From Altericroceibacterium indicum (lineage in GTDB: Bacteria > Pseudomonadota > Alphaproteobacteria > Sphingomonadales > Sphingomonadaceae): a DNA stretch of 64,000 bases. Under the pieces are notes generated by a model, which was not told the DNA's origin, did no database searches, and saw nothing but the letters and a program-made list of their open reading frames with translations. Below, in pieces: positions 36,075 through 45,281 of the stretch (positions are counted from its first letter, which is position 1; the number at the start of each line of letters is the position of its first letter). The position numbers and the translations under genes are program-made. The stretch lies in contig NZ_WTYQ01000001.1 of the NCBI RefSeq assembly GCF_009828105.1, positions 434,001 to 498,000 on the forward strand. The letters are read 5' to 3'.

Positions 36075-36089
36075 TGCTTGAAATGAGAT

Positions 36090-36165
<76 letters not shown>

Positions 36166-36174
36166 TTTTATCAA

Positions 36175-36227
36175 CCTACCGCTTTGCTGCTTGAGGTTTT
36201 TTCTGCCTATCGCTTCGCTGCTTGAGG
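36175..36227 (+). repeat. Short imperfect direct repeat after the tRNA
   Basis: A 22-base unit beginning CCTACCGCTTTGCTGC (36175-36196) recurs as CCTATCGCTTCGCTGC (36206-36227), 20 of 22 bases identical. Between them is a T6 run that could help end the tRNA transcript. The 36166-36512 gap holds only this and the ffh leader. Confidence 0.6.
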
Positions 36228-36420
36228 CGTGGTCTTCTCCGCAATCAATCAATATCTAAGCAAGTCTTGCTGCTGATCTGTGCCTTTTGCGTTTGCCGGA
36301 TCTATACATATTGCCGCTTCGCGCAGTTTTGCTTGCTTTTTATAGGGGCTTGTGGTTTTAGGCCCCCGAACGCGGCCATAGAACCGGGTTTGATTGATAT
36401 ACATCGCGGGGATAATCCCC

Positions 36421-36456
36421 ACGCTGGCCGACGAGGTTTCGTCCGCCGGCGTTTTT
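36421..36456 (+). terminator. Terminator-like hairpin in the ffh leader
   Basis: ACGCTGGC/GCCGGCGT encloses GACGA/TCGTC with a GGTT loop, and T follows from 36452 to 36456. It lies 57 bases upstream of the ffh ATG. CGGCCA at 36373-36378 can pair with TGGCCG at 36425-36430 and would disrupt the stem, suggesting attenuation; alternatively it ends an upstream transcript. Confidence 0.65.
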
Positions 36457-36512
36457 CGCGTTTGACGCCTTTAGCTTTTCTTGAAGGCGCCGGGCAGGAG
36501 TAAAGGACGGAC

Positions 36513-37961
36513 ATGTTTGACAGCCTTTCTGATCGTCTGACCGGCGTATTTGATCGCCTTCGTGGCCGTGGCGCACTTGGTGAACAGGATGTGCGCGATG
36601 CCATGCGTGAAGTGCGTATCGCGCTGCTGGAAGCCGATGTTGCGCTTCCCGTTGCCCGCAGCTTCATTGATGCGGTCACTGAAAAAGCCGTTGGCCATAG
36701 CGTTCTGAAATCGGTCACGCCGGGCCAGCAAGTCGTCAAGATCGTCAATGACGAGCTGATCGCCATGCTGGGCGGTGAAGACGCCGCACCGCTCGATCTT
36801 GATGCCAAGCCGCCGGTCGTCATCATGATGGTCGGCTTGCAAGGTTCTGGTAAGACGACGACGACAGCCAAGCTCGCCCGGATGATCCGTGAGAAGCATG
36901 GCAAGAAGGCCCTGATGGCCTCGCTCGACGTCAACCGTCCCGCAGCGCAGGAGCAGCTCAAGGTTCTGGGTGAGCAGGTGGATGTTTCCACTCTGCCCAT
37001 CATCACCGGGCAGCAGCCAGTGGATATTGCCAAGCGGGCGATGGAATCGGCCCGTTTGCAGGCCGCGGATGTGCTTTTGCTCGATACGGCGGGCCGCCTG
37101 CATGTCGATGAAGCACTGATGGCGGAAATGAAGGCCGTCGCATCGATCTCCAAGCCGCATGAAGTGCTGCTGGTGGTCGATTCGCTGACCGGTCAGGACG
37201 CGGTGAATGTCGCGCAGAACTTCAGTGAAGAAATTGATCTGACCGGTGTGATCCTCACCCGGATGGATGGCGATGCGCGCGGCGGTGCGGCGCTGTCCAT
37301 GCGTGCGGTGACGGGCAAGCCGATCAAATTTGCCGGTACGGGCGAAAAGCTCGATGCGCTGGAAGCCTTCCATCCGAGCCGGGTGGCCAATCGTATTCTT
37401 GGCATGGGCGATGTCGTCAGCCTTGTGGAACGTGCGGCACAGGTCGTCGAAAAGGAAGATGCTGACCGTATGGCCGAGCGGATGATGAAGGGGCAGTTCG
37501 ATATGAACGACCTTCGCACCCAGCTTCGCCAGATGCAGAATATGGGCGGCCTTGGAATGCTTGCCGGGATGTTGCCGGGCATGAAGAAGGCCAAGGCAGC
37601 GATGCAGCAATCAGGCATGGACGATAATGTGCTGGTCCGGATGGATGCGATCATCGGTTCGATGACGGCCAAGGAACGCGCCAATCCTGCCTTGCTCAAC
37701 GCCAAGCGCAAGCGCCGTGTGGCAGCCGGCTCGGGCACTCAGGTGCAGGATATTAACCGCCTGCTCAAGATGCATCAGGAAATGGGCAAGGCGATGAAAC
37801 AGATCAAGAAGATGGGCGGCCTCAAGGGGCTTGGCGCATTGTTCGGCAAGGGCGGTCTTGATGCTGCCATGCCCGGTCTTGGCGGGGGCAAAGGTGGCCT
37901 TCCCGGAATGGGTGGCGGCCAGATACCTGCCGACCTCCAGAATTTATTGAAAAAGAAGTAA
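36513..37961 (+). CDS. ffh: Signal recognition particle protein Ffh (SRP54)
   Basis: 482 residues in N, G and M domains. GTPase motifs: GLQGSGKTTT (108-117), DTAGRLHVD, TRMDGDARGGAALS and GTGEKLDALE. The Met-rich M domain (from ~330, MKGQFDMNDLRTQLRQMQNMGGLGMLAGMLPG) binds SRP RNA and signal peptides, and the tail is Gly-rich. It targets nascent membrane proteins to FtsY. AGGAG and AAAGGA precede the ATG. First gene of ffh-rpsP-rimM-trmD-rplS. Confidence 0.96.
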   Translation: MFDSLSDRLTGVFDRLRGRGALGEQDVRDAMREVRIALLEADVALPVARSFIDAVTEKAVGHSVLKSVTPGQQVVKIVNDELIAMLGGEDAAPLDLDAKPPVVIMMVGLQGSGKTTTTAKLARMIREKHGKKALMASLDVNRPAAQEQLKVLGEQVDVSTLPIITGQQPVDIAKRAMESARLQAADVLLLDTAGRLHVDEALMAEMKAVASISKPHEVLLVVDSLTGQDAVNVAQNFSEEIDLTGVILTRMDGDARGGAALSMRAVTGKPIKFAGTGEKLDALEAFHPSRVANRILGMGDVVSLVERAAQVVEKEDADRMAERMMKGQFDMNDLRTQLRQMQNMGGLGMLAGMLPGMKKAKAAMQQSGMDDNVLVRMDAIIGSMTAKERANPALLNAKRKRRVAAGSGTQVQDINRLLKMHQEMGKAMKQIKKMGGLKGLGALFGKGGLDAAMPGLGGGKGGLPGMGGGQIPADLQNLLKKK

Positions 37962-37994
37962 TCTCAAAGATTTAGTTTAGAAAGGTTAGTTTAC

Positions 37995-38405
37995 ATGGCA
38001 ATTGGTCTTCGTCTCGCACGTGGCGGCGCTAAGAAGCGTCCTTATTACCGGATCGTCGCAACCGACACCCGCAGCCCGCGCGATGGTAAGTATCTTGAGC
38101 AGGTTGGTATCTACAACCCAGTGCTCGCCAAGGATGATGAAAACCGCGTGAAGCTTGATGAAGATCGCGTGCGTTACTGGCTCGGCGTTGGCGCCCAGCC
38201 ATCTGACCGTGTTGCTCGCTTCCTCGACAAGGCTGGCATCAAGGAACGCGCGCCGCGCAACAACCCCAAGAAGGCTGAACCTGGCGAAAAGGCCAAGGAA
38301 CGCGCTGAAGAAAAGGCTGCTAAGGTCGCTGAAGCTGCAGAAGCTGCCAAGGCTGCTGCAGAAGCTCCGGCTCCAGAAGCCACCGAGGAAACGACTGAAG
38401 GTTGA
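37995..38405 (+). CDS. rpsP: 30S ribosomal protein S16 with extended C-terminus
   Basis: 136 residues. The canonical S16 core ([21 protein letters not shown] through [17 protein letters not shown]) takes up the first ~80 residues. A ~50-residue Ala/Glu/Lys-rich extension ([21 protein letters not shown]) is predicted to be helical. Such extensions are common in Sphingomonadales; their role is unknown. Confidence 0.95.
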   Translation: MAIGLRLARGGAKKRPYYRIVATDTRSPRDGKYLEQVGIYNPVLAKDDENRVKLDEDRVRYWLGVGAQPSDRVARFLDKAGIKERAPRNNPKKAEPGEKAKERAEEKAAKVAEAAEAAKAAAEAPAPEATEETTEG

Positions 38406-38902
38406 TTTCCTTGGACCGGACCAAACCCGTTACGCTGGCAGCCGTCAGCGGTGCCCATGGTGTGACGGGTGAAGTCCGTCTGAAGCTGTTCGGTGAAGGC
38501 GTTGATGCTCTCAAGAGCTACAAGGCCTTCAACGACGGCGCTTTGACGCTGAAGAAAATTCGCAGCGACAATAAGGGCGGCGCGGTGGCGCGTTTTGCCG
38601 AAGTGGCGGACCGCAATGCAGCCGAAAAGCTGCGCGGCACGGTGCTCACTGTTCCGCGCTCGCAAATGCCGGAATTGGCAGAGGGCGAATTCTACCACGC
38701 CGATGTGCTGGGGCTTCTGGCTGTCAGCGATAGCGGCGAAGAATTGGGCCGCGTGGTGGCGATTGATAATTTCGGCGCCAGTGATGTGGTCGAAATCGAA
38801 CGACCTGATGGCAAGCGCTTCATGATTCCGATGAGTGTTGAAGCGGTTCCTGAATGGAATGCAGAACGTCTTGTTGTGGCCGCTGAGTTCACCGATCTCT
38901 AA
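38402..38902 (+). CDS. rimM: Ribosome maturation factor RimM
   Basis: 166 residues. The N-terminal RimM barrel ([23 protein letters not shown]) is followed by the PRC-barrel ([22 protein letters not shown]...[11 protein letters not shown]). It assists 30S assembly next to S16/S19. The start appears to be TTG at 38402, overlapping the rpsP stop (TTGA); another TTG lies at 38411. No ATG occurs before the conserved region. Confidence 0.92.
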   Translation: MISLDRTKPVTLAAVSGAHGVTGEVRLKLFGEGVDALKSYKAFNDGALTLKKIRSDNKGGAVARFAEVADRNAAEKLRGTVLTVPRSQMPELAEGEFYHADVLGLLAVSDSGEELGRVVAIDNFGASDVVEIERPDGKRFMIPMSVEAVPEWNAERLVVAAEFTDL

Positions 38903-38957
38903 GCTCGTCTGAGCGTTCTTGCTGGCACAAAACGGCATCTTGCTGGTTTTGCCTCAC

Positions 38958-39308
38958 ATGAAAATCACATTTCCTCTTTTTACGCTTTGCCTTGTCTGGG
39001 TTGTGAGCCTCTCTGGCTGCGCCAATGAAGGCACTGCCAGCACCGGACATCCGCCTGCTGATGCTGGTAATGGCGGCGAATCGGAGATGATCACCAAGCA
39101 AGGTTGGGTCAGGCAGGGTATCGAATGCCCGGTGCTGCAGACCGATGATGGCGAGATGTGGGCGCTCAGTCTCGGTGATTCCGGAGCAAAAATTGGTGAT
39201 TATGTGAAAGTCAGCGGCAACGTTGCCGCCATGAGCATCTGTATGCAGGGCAAGGGCACGATTTCACCGACCAAGATCGAAACACTCAAAGCGCCGGCCG
39301 AAGACTGA
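38958..39308 (+). CDS. Small lipoprotein with DUF5818-like domain
   Basis: 116 residues. The signal peptide ([21 protein letters not shown]) ends in the lipobox LSGC with the lipidated Cys at residue 21. A polar linker and a small beta domain follow ([37 protein letters not shown]) with two Cys. It resembles DUF5818, a small OB-like periplasmic domain of unknown role. It is inserted between rimM and trmD, which are usually adjacent. The ATG at 38958 is used because an upstream TTG would disrupt the signal peptide. Confidence 0.75.
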   Translation: MKITFPLFTLCLVWVVSLSGCANEGTASTGHPPADAGNGGESEMITKQGWVRQGIECPVLQTDDGEMWALSLGDSGAKIGDYVKVSGNVAAMSICMQGKGTISPTKIETLKAPAED

Positions 39309-39351
39309 GCCCTCTGGCTCTTCGCGGCGGAGCGGGCTAGGGGCTTGCTCC

Positions 39352-40089
39352 ATGAGTTTTGCAGCAACCATTCTGACCCTATATCCTGAGATGTTTCCCG
39401 GAGCCTTGGGCGTTTCCCTTGCAGGCCGCGCGTTGGAACGCGGCGACTGGTCGCTCGATTGTGTTCAGGTGCGTGACTTTGCCACTGACAAGCACCGCAC
39501 GGTGGATGATACGCCGGCAGGCGGCGGGGCGGGCATGGTGCTGAAAGTGGATGTGCTGTCCGCGGCGATTGACCATGCGCGTGAACGGCAGCCTAATTGC
39601 CCGGTGCTCGCCATGACCCCGCGCGGGAAGCCGATTACGCAAGCGCGTATCCGTGAACTGGCAGCAGGGCCGGGGGTGACGATTCTATGCGGCCGGTTTG
39701 AAGGATTTGACGAGCGGATCTTCGAAGGGCGCGAGGTTGAAGAAGTAGCGGTGGGCGATATCGTCCTGTCTGGCGGAGAGCCTGCGGCACTGATGATTCT
39801 CGATGCTTGCATTCGCTTGCTTCCCGGCGTAATGGGCGCCTCTGATAGTGGGACTGAGGAATCTTTCGAAGAAGGATTGCTCGAATATCCCCAATTCACC
39901 CGACCTGTTGAATGGGAAGGGCGCAGGATCCCTGAAGTGTTGCGATCGGGGGATCATGCGAAGATTGCCGCGTGGCGAAAAACACGCGCGCATGAAGACA
40001 CACGGTTACGCAGGCCGGACCTTTGGGAGCGCCATGGTGGTGTTCGGGACCTGTCTGCCTCTGGCGCGCAGCAAGATCATAAGGAATAG
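39352..40089 (+). CDS. trmD: tRNA (guanine(37)-N(1))-methyltransferase
   Basis: 245 residues. The SPOUT trefoil-knot SAM site is at [21 protein letters not shown] and LLPGVMG. The N-terminus carries [13 protein letters not shown], and the [13 protein letters not shown] loop is typical. It methylates G37 of tRNAs reading CNN and prevents +1 frameshifting. It lies five bases before rplS. Confidence 0.95.
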   Translation: MSFAATILTLYPEMFPGALGVSLAGRALERGDWSLDCVQVRDFATDKHRTVDDTPAGGGAGMVLKVDVLSAAIDHARERQPNCPVLAMTPRGKPITQARIRELAAGPGVTILCGRFEGFDERIFEGREVEEVAVGDIVLSGGEPAALMILDACIRLLPGVMGASDSGTEESFEEGLLEYPQFTRPVEWEGRRIPEVLRSGDHAKIAAWRKTRAHEDTRLRRPDLWERHGGVRDLSASGAQQDHKE

Positions 40090-40094
40090 GTCTC

Positions 40095-40478
40095 ATGAAC
40101 CTTATCCAGCAGCTCGAAAAAGAACAGATCGAGCAACTTAGCGAAGGGAAAGACATTCCCAACTTCCGCGCAGGCGATACCGTCCGCGTGGGTGTCCGCG
40201 TTGTCGAAGGCACGCGCGAACGTGTCCAGAATTTCGAAGGCGTGTGCATTGCCCGGTCGAACCGCGCAATGGGCAGCAACTTCACTGTGCGCAAGATGAG
40301 CTTCGGTGAAGGCGTGGAACGTGTGTTCCCGCTCTATTCGCCTAACCTCGATTCGATCACCGTGGTTCGTCGCGGTATCGTTCGTCGTGCGAAGCTTTAC
40401 TATCTGCGTGGCCGCACAGGTAAACGCGCTCGTATTGCTGAGCGGCGTGATGCACCAGGCGCCAACAAGGGAAAATAA
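40095..40478 (+). CDS. rplS: 50S ribosomal protein L19
   Basis: 127 residues. The family core is complete: [47 protein letters not shown] and [17 protein letters not shown]. It lies at the 30S-50S interface. It ends the ffh operon and is followed by a strong terminator. Confidence 0.96.
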   Translation: MNLIQQLEKEQIEQLSEGKDIPNFRAGDTVRVGVRVVEGTRERVQNFEGVCIARSNRAMGSNFTVRKMSFGEGVERVFPLYSPNLDSITVVRRGIVRRAKLYYLRGRTGKRARIAERRDAPGANKGK

Positions 40479-40508
40479 TCCCTTAAACCGCTTGAAGCAT
40501 TTTACGAA

Positions 40509-40546
40509 AAGGGCGCCTTGGCTTAACCAGCTAAGGTGCCCTTTTT
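40509..40546 (+). terminator. Intrinsic terminator after rplS
   Basis: A long imperfect stem GGGCGCCTT...AAGGTGCCC (one G-T) with GCT/AGC inside, preceded by AAAA and followed by T5. Confidence 0.9.
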
Positions 40547-40588
40547 GCATTTCTGCCTGACTGAACTTTCCGGGGACTGGCTTAACTC

Positions 40589-42868
40589 ATGATTTCTATC
40601 CGCTTTCTCGCCACTGCCAGCCTGCTTGCTATGGCCTCTTTGCCCATTGCGGCTGAAGCCAAAACGTCAACCTCAACCGCGACCAAGCAGGAACCAGCCA
40701 TGACCAATCAAACATCCCATGATCTCTCGCTGGAACGGCTGTTTGCTAGCCCTTCAATTGCGGGGCCATCGCCGCGCGGGGTGAAGCTTTCGCCTGACGG
40801 GCGCTATCTCACATTGCTGCGCAATCGCGATGATGATCGGGAGCGGTATGATCTATGGGGTTTTGACCGGGAAAACGGCCAATGGACCATGTTGGTGGAC
40901 AGCGAAAAGCTCGGTTCTGGCCGCGCTTTGTCTGAAGCAGAAAAGATGCAGCGTGAGCGGCTGCGGATTGGCGATCTCAAGGGCATCGTGACCTATGAAT
41001 GGGCCGCTGATGGCAAATCCATTCTGGTTCCGCTTGACGGTGATCTTTACCTCGCCCGGCTCGATGGCACCGTGCAGCGTCTTACCGATACGGAAGAGGC
41101 GGAACTCAATCCCGCGCTCAGCAAGACCGGGGCCTATATTTCCTTCGTTCGAGATGGACAGCTCTATGCTGGCGATGTCGGTGCAGAGGCGCGGGCGATC
41201 ACACCAAAGGAAGGCGATACGGTCCAATGGGGTGTGGCGGAATTTGTCGCACAGGAGGAGATGGACCGGCATAAGGGTTTTTGGTGGTCGCCCGATGACC
41301 GGCGGATCGCGGTGGCCCGCGTGGATGAAGCCCCGGTCGGCATTGTGACCCGTGCATCCATTGGTGCCAGCGGCACCAAAACATTCGAACAGCGCTACCC
41401 GGCGGCGGGCACACCTAATGCTGATGTGCAGCTTTTTGTGATGGACCCTAACGGTGGGAACCGGGTGAAAGTGGACCTGGGCCCCAATGAAGACATTTAT
41501 GTCGCCCGCGTCAATTGGGCACCCGATGGCAAGACGCTCTATGTCCAGCGCGAAAATCGGGATCAGACGCAGCTCGACATGCTCAGCGTCGATCCGGCGA
41601 CTGGCAAGTCGAGCATTCTGTTCAGCGAGAAGGCGCGCGATAAGAGCTGGATCAATCTGACGGATAATTACCGCTTTCTCGATGATGGCAGCCTGATCTG
41701 GTGGTCAGAACGCAGCGGCTTTGGTCATCTCTATCACTTCAGCAAGGGCAAGTGGCAGCAACTCACCTCTGGCGACTGGGTGGTGACGAGCCTTGACGGG
41801 TTGGACCAGAAAACCGGCCGGGTGACGTTCACCGCCAATCGCGACGATGTGCTCGCTACACAGGTCTATGCGCTCAATCTGGCAGACCCTTCCCATATCG
41901 AGATGCTGAGCGATCCTGCTTATGTGAACAATGCCAAAATGGACGATGCGGGCAAGACGCTGATAGTCAGCCGTTCATCGCAAAACCAGCCGCCGCAATC
42001 CTATCTGGCCGATGCAGAAGGCAAACGCCTGACCTGGATCGAGGAAAACGCGCTGACGGCCGATCATCCCTATGCGCCTTATCTTGCCAGCCATCGCCCG
42101 ACGCAATTTGGCACGGTGAAGGCAGAAGACGGCACGCCGCTGCATTATATGATGATCACGCCCAAGCTGGAGAAGGGCAAGATCTACCCTGTGATCTTCT
42201 CGCATTATGGCGGGCCGCATGTGCAGGTGGTCACCAAGGCCTGGCAGGGCGGCCTGCCGCAAGCCATTGTCGACAAGGGCTATATCTATTTTGCGATCGA
42301 CAATCGCGGCAGCAATAATCGCGGCGTCGATTTTGAAAGCGCGATCTGGCACGCCATGGGCTCTGTCGAAGTGTCTGACCAGAAGCAGGGTGCGAAATAT
42401 CTCAAGAGCCTGCCATTCGTCGATGCGGATAAGATTGCGATCTATGGCTGGTCCTATGGTGGCTATATGACGCTGAAGATGCTGGAAGAAGATCCCGGCT
42501 TTTATGCTGCCGGTATTGCCGGTGCGCCGGTTACGCGCTGGGAACTATATGATACCCATTACACCGAACGCTATATGGGCAATCCCACAAGGGATAAGGC
42601 CGCTTACGACGCGTCATCGGCCATTCCCGAAGCCGATAAAATCACCGACCCGATGCTGCTTATTCACGGCCTTGCCGATGATAATGTTGTGTTTGAAAAT
42701 TCGTCTGAACTGATCGGCAAGCTCCAGCATGATGCCGTGCCGTTTGAAATGATGCTCTATCCGGGCCAGACCCATAGTGTGAAAGGGCCGAAGATCAGCG
42801 TCCATGTGTGGGATACGATTTTCGACTTCCTCAAAGATAAGGGAGTAGCGCCCGACAGCGCTGATTAA
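40589..42868 (+). CDS. S9B prolyl oligopeptidase (dipeptidyl peptidase IV-like)
   Basis: 759 residues with an N-terminal signal peptide (FLATASLLAMASLPIAAEA), then a beta-propeller (about 60-480) and the alpha/beta-hydrolase domain. The triad is Ser622 (GWSYGG), Asp697 (HGLADDNVV) and His729 (GQTHSV). The propeller contains EFVAQEEMDRHKGFWWSPD, matching the double-Glu motif (EE) that holds the substrate N-terminus in DPP-IV enzymes. It releases X-Pro dipeptides in the periplasm. The amino-acid permease gene starts six bases after its stop, a probable peptide-use unit. Confidence 0.9.
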   Translation: MISIRFLATASLLAMASLPIAAEAKTSTSTATKQEPAMTNQTSHDLSLERLFASPSIAGPSPRGVKLSPDGRYLTLLRNRDDDRERYDLWGFDRENGQWTMLVDSEKLGSGRALSEAEKMQRERLRIGDLKGIVTYEWAADGKSILVPLDGDLYLARLDGTVQRLTDTEEAELNPALSKTGAYISFVRDGQLYAGDVGAEARAITPKEGDTVQWGVAEFVAQEEMDRHKGFWWSPDDRRIAVARVDEAPVGIVTRASIGASGTKTFEQRYPAAGTPNADVQLFVMDPNGGNRVKVDLGPNEDIYVARVNWAPDGKTLYVQRENRDQTQLDMLSVDPATGKSSILFSEKARDKSWINLTDNYRFLDDGSLIWWSERSGFGHLYHFSKGKWQQLTSGDWVVTSLDGLDQKTGRVTFTANRDDVLATQVYALNLADPSHIEMLSDPAYVNNAKMDDAGKTLIVSRSSQNQPPQSYLADAEGKRLTWIEENALTADHPYAPYLASHRPTQFGTVKAEDGTPLHYMMITPKLEKGKIYPVIFSHYGGPHVQVVTKAWQGGLPQAIVDKGYIYFAIDNRGSNNRGVDFESAIWHAMGSVEVSDQKQGAKYLKSLPFVDADKIAIYGWSYGGYMTLKMLEEDPGFYAAGIAGAPVTRWELYDTHYTERYMGNPTRDKAAYDASSAIPEADKITDPMLLIHGLADDNVVFENSSELIGKLQHDAVPFEMMLYPGQTHSVKGPKISVHVWDTIFDFLKDKGVAPDSAD

Positions 42869-42874
42869 AGTATA

Positions 42875-44080
42875 ATGAGTGTGAATAAAGGACGAGCGGG
42901 CGCAAGCAGCCCGGCCATGGGGCTGGGCGGGGCCTGGGCGATGGCGGTTGGTGGCATGATCGGCGGGGGGATATTCTCCACGCTGGGCGTCGTTATTTCC
43001 GTTGCCGGACAATGGGCCTGGATCAGCTTTCTGATTGGTGGGCTGGTGGCGCTGGCTTCGGGCCATTCCTATGCCGTCTTGACCACCCGATTTGAAAAGT
43101 CGGGTGGTTCTTATGCCTATCTGATGGAAACCGGCTGGCCACGGGTGGCGCGCGCAGTCGCGTGGACTTTGGTGATTGGCTATACGCTGACCATATCGGT
43201 TTATGCCGAAACCTTCGGGGCCTATGCTGCCTATGCAATTGGCGCGCCGCATTGGGTGACCAAAGCGGCCGCCATTTTGGCCATTGTGGTTCTGCTTGGC
43301 GTCAATCTGCGCGGCGCAAGCGAGGCGACCAGTCTCGAGATTTTCGTGGTCTGGGGCAAGCTTGTCATTCTGCTCGGCCTGGCAGGTCTCGGGATTTACC
43401 ATTGGGCACCGGATAATCTTCACTTCGATCAGGAACACCCGGTGGGCATTGGGGAGGCCTTTATCGGCATGGGCGTGGTTTTTATGGCTTATGAGGGGTT
43501 CCAGCTCCTGAGCTATGATTACAACGAAATGCGCGACCCTTCACGCACCATCAGCCGCGCGATGCCGCTTGCAATAATCGTGACCACCATCACCTATATG
43601 GTGGTGGCTGTGGGGGCCGGAATGCTGGCCGGTGCCTCCAACATCGTGGCAGAAAAGGAAGTCTCACTGGCCTTGGCAGGGCGGCAGGCGCTGGGGTCAT
43701 TCGGCTTTATTGCTGTTTCCATCGCGGCGGTGTTTTCTGCTGGCTCGGCCATCAATGCAACGATTTTCGCAACCGCGAGACTGGCCGAAGGTGCTGCGCA
43801 AGACGGCAATATGCCCAAACTCTTTGCCAAGCGTGATACACGCAATGTGCCTTGGTTTGGTGTCTCGATCATCTCGGCGGGGGCGATCCTGCTGGTGTTG
43901 ATGGGCGAGATAGCCTCGCTGGTAGAAGGGGCGAGTTTTGTTTTTCTGCTCATCTTTGCCCTGGTGAATTTCATTGCCCTGTCGCTCAAAGTCCGGCGGC
44001 GATGGATTTCCGTCCTGGGCCTATTGGGATCGATTGCCGGTGCCGTGATGCTGGTTCTTTATCAGATTGGTGTAGTCTGA
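42875..44080 (+). CDS. APC-family amino-acid permease
   Basis: 401 residues, about 11-12 membrane helices. The first helix has the APC substrate-binding turn VGGMIGGGIFSTLGVV, and the sixth has the EGFQLLSYDYNEMRDPSRTISRA element. APC permeases import amino acids, usually with H+. It follows the S9B peptidase by six bases, so it may import amino acids released after peptide cleavage; the specific substrate is unknown. Confidence 0.82.
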   Translation: MSVNKGRAGASSPAMGLGGAWAMAVGGMIGGGIFSTLGVVISVAGQWAWISFLIGGLVALASGHSYAVLTTRFEKSGGSYAYLMETGWPRVARAVAWTLVIGYTLTISVYAETFGAYAAYAIGAPHWVTKAAAILAIVVLLGVNLRGASEATSLEIFVVWGKLVILLGLAGLGIYHWAPDNLHFDQEHPVGIGEAFIGMGVVFMAYEGFQLLSYDYNEMRDPSRTISRAMPLAIIVTTITYMVVAVGAGMLAGASNIVAEKEVSLALAGRQALGSFGFIAVSIAAVFSAGSAINATIFATARLAEGAAQDGNMPKLFAKRDTRNVPWFGVSIISAGAILLVLMGEIASLVEGASFVFLLIFALVNFIALSLKVRRRWISVLGLLGSIAGAVMLVLYQIGVV

Positions 44081-44156
44081 GCTTGTTTTGCGTCCTCAAG
44101 CTGGTAACGCGCCACTTAAATTTCAAAATACGCACGTTTGAAGAAGGATTATTACG

Positions 44157-45182
44157 ATGGGTTACCGGGTAGCGGTCGTCGGCGCGACGGGAAATGTCGG
44201 ACGTGAGATGCTCGCCATTCTGGCAGAGCGCGAATTTCCGATGGACGAAGTCGCCGCTGTGGCCAGCTCGCGTTCAGTGGGTGTGGAAGTGGATATTGGC
44301 GATTCCGGCCGTACGGTGAAGTGCAAGAATCTTGAGCATTTTGACTTTTCCGGCTGGGATATTGCCCTGTTCGCTGTAGGCTCTGCCGCGACGAAGGAAT
44401 ATGCACCCAAAGCCGCTGCGGCGGGTTGCGTCGTGATCGACAATAGCTCGCTTTACCGGATGGACCCGGATGTTCCGCTGATCGTACCGGAAGTGAACCC
44501 GGATGCGATTGACGGCTATACCAAGCGCAACATCATCGCGAATCCCAACTGCTCGACCGCTCAGCTCATGGTGGCCCTGAAGCCGCTGCATGATGCGGCC
44601 GGGATCAAGCGCGTGGTGGTATCGACCTATCAATCCGTTTCAGGGGCAGGCAAAGCCGGCATGGACGAATTGTTCGAACAAAGCCGTGCGATCTTCGTCG
44701 GCGATCCGGTCAGCACCAACACTTTCACCAAGCAAATCGCCTTCAACGTGATCCCGCATATCGATGTCTTCCTCGATGATGGTTCGACCAAGGAAGAATG
44801 GAAGATGGTGGTGGAAACCAAGAAGATCCTCGATCCCAAGATCAAGCTCAGTGCCACCTGTGTGCGTGTTCCGGTTTTCGTGGGCCATTCGGAAGCGGTA
44901 AATATCGAATTCGAAAGCGAAATCAGCGCAGATGAAGCCAAGGACATCCTGCGGGAAGCGCCTGGCTGCATGTTGATCGATAAGCATGAAGATGGTGGTT
45001 ACGTAACACCGGTGGAAGCCGCTGGTGACAGTGCCACCTATATCAGCCGCGTGCGCGAAGATCCGACCACGGAAAATGGCCTCAATCTGTGGTGTGTTTC
45101 CGATAACCTCCGCAAGGGCGCTGCTCTGAACGCGGTTCAGATCGCCGAACTGCTGGGCCGTCGCCACTTGAAAAAGGGCTAA
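44157..45182 (+). CDS. asd: Aspartate-semialdehyde dehydrogenase
   Basis: 341 residues. The NADP-binding GATGNVGREML is at the N-terminus. The catalytic Cys is Cys132 in ANPNCSTAQL, followed by VVSTYQSVSGAGKAGMDEL, and the conserved His lies in VPVFVGHSEAVNIEFE. It makes aspartate semialdehyde for lysine, threonine, methionine and diaminopimelate. An AAGAAGGA site precedes the ATG. Confidence 0.95.
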   Translation: MGYRVAVVGATGNVGREMLAILAEREFPMDEVAAVASSRSVGVEVDIGDSGRTVKCKNLEHFDFSGWDIALFAVGSAATKEYAPKAAAAGCVVIDNSSLYRMDPDVPLIVPEVNPDAIDGYTKRNIIANPNCSTAQLMVALKPLHDAAGIKRVVVSTYQSVSGAGKAGMDELFEQSRAIFVGDPVSTNTFTKQIAFNVIPHIDVFLDDGSTKEEWKMVVETKKILDPKIKLSATCVRVPVFVGHSEAVNIEFESEISADEAKDILREAPGCMLIDKHEDGGYVTPVEAAGDSATYISRVREDPTTENGLNLWCVSDNLRKGAALNAVQIAELLGRRHLKKG

Positions 45183-45190
45183 GCCTTTTT
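45171..45190 (+). terminator. Possible terminator overlapping the asd stop codon
   Basis: A5 and GGC pair with GCC and T5 around a TAA loop, partly inside the last codons. Further on are two palindromes without T-runs, CCACCCGC/GCGGGTGG (45199-45226) and GCCCCAATTGGGGC (45230-45243). Confidence 0.5.
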
Positions 45191-45281
45191 GATTGTTCCC
45201 ACCCGCTGGCTCAGGCTTGCGGGTGGTGAGCCCCAATTGGGGCTTGCAGGTGCGTGTTCCCCTCTGCGATAGGCATGGGGT

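Noticed and set aside
36340-36456. SRP RNA (ffs) gene upstream of ffh
   Set aside because: The conserved 4.5S RNA apical loop (GGAA tetraloop region with AGCA/GCAG) is not present.
45199-45243. Palindromes after asd as an sRNA or second terminator
   Set aside because: Two hairpins without T-runs or a visible promoter; insufficient evidence.
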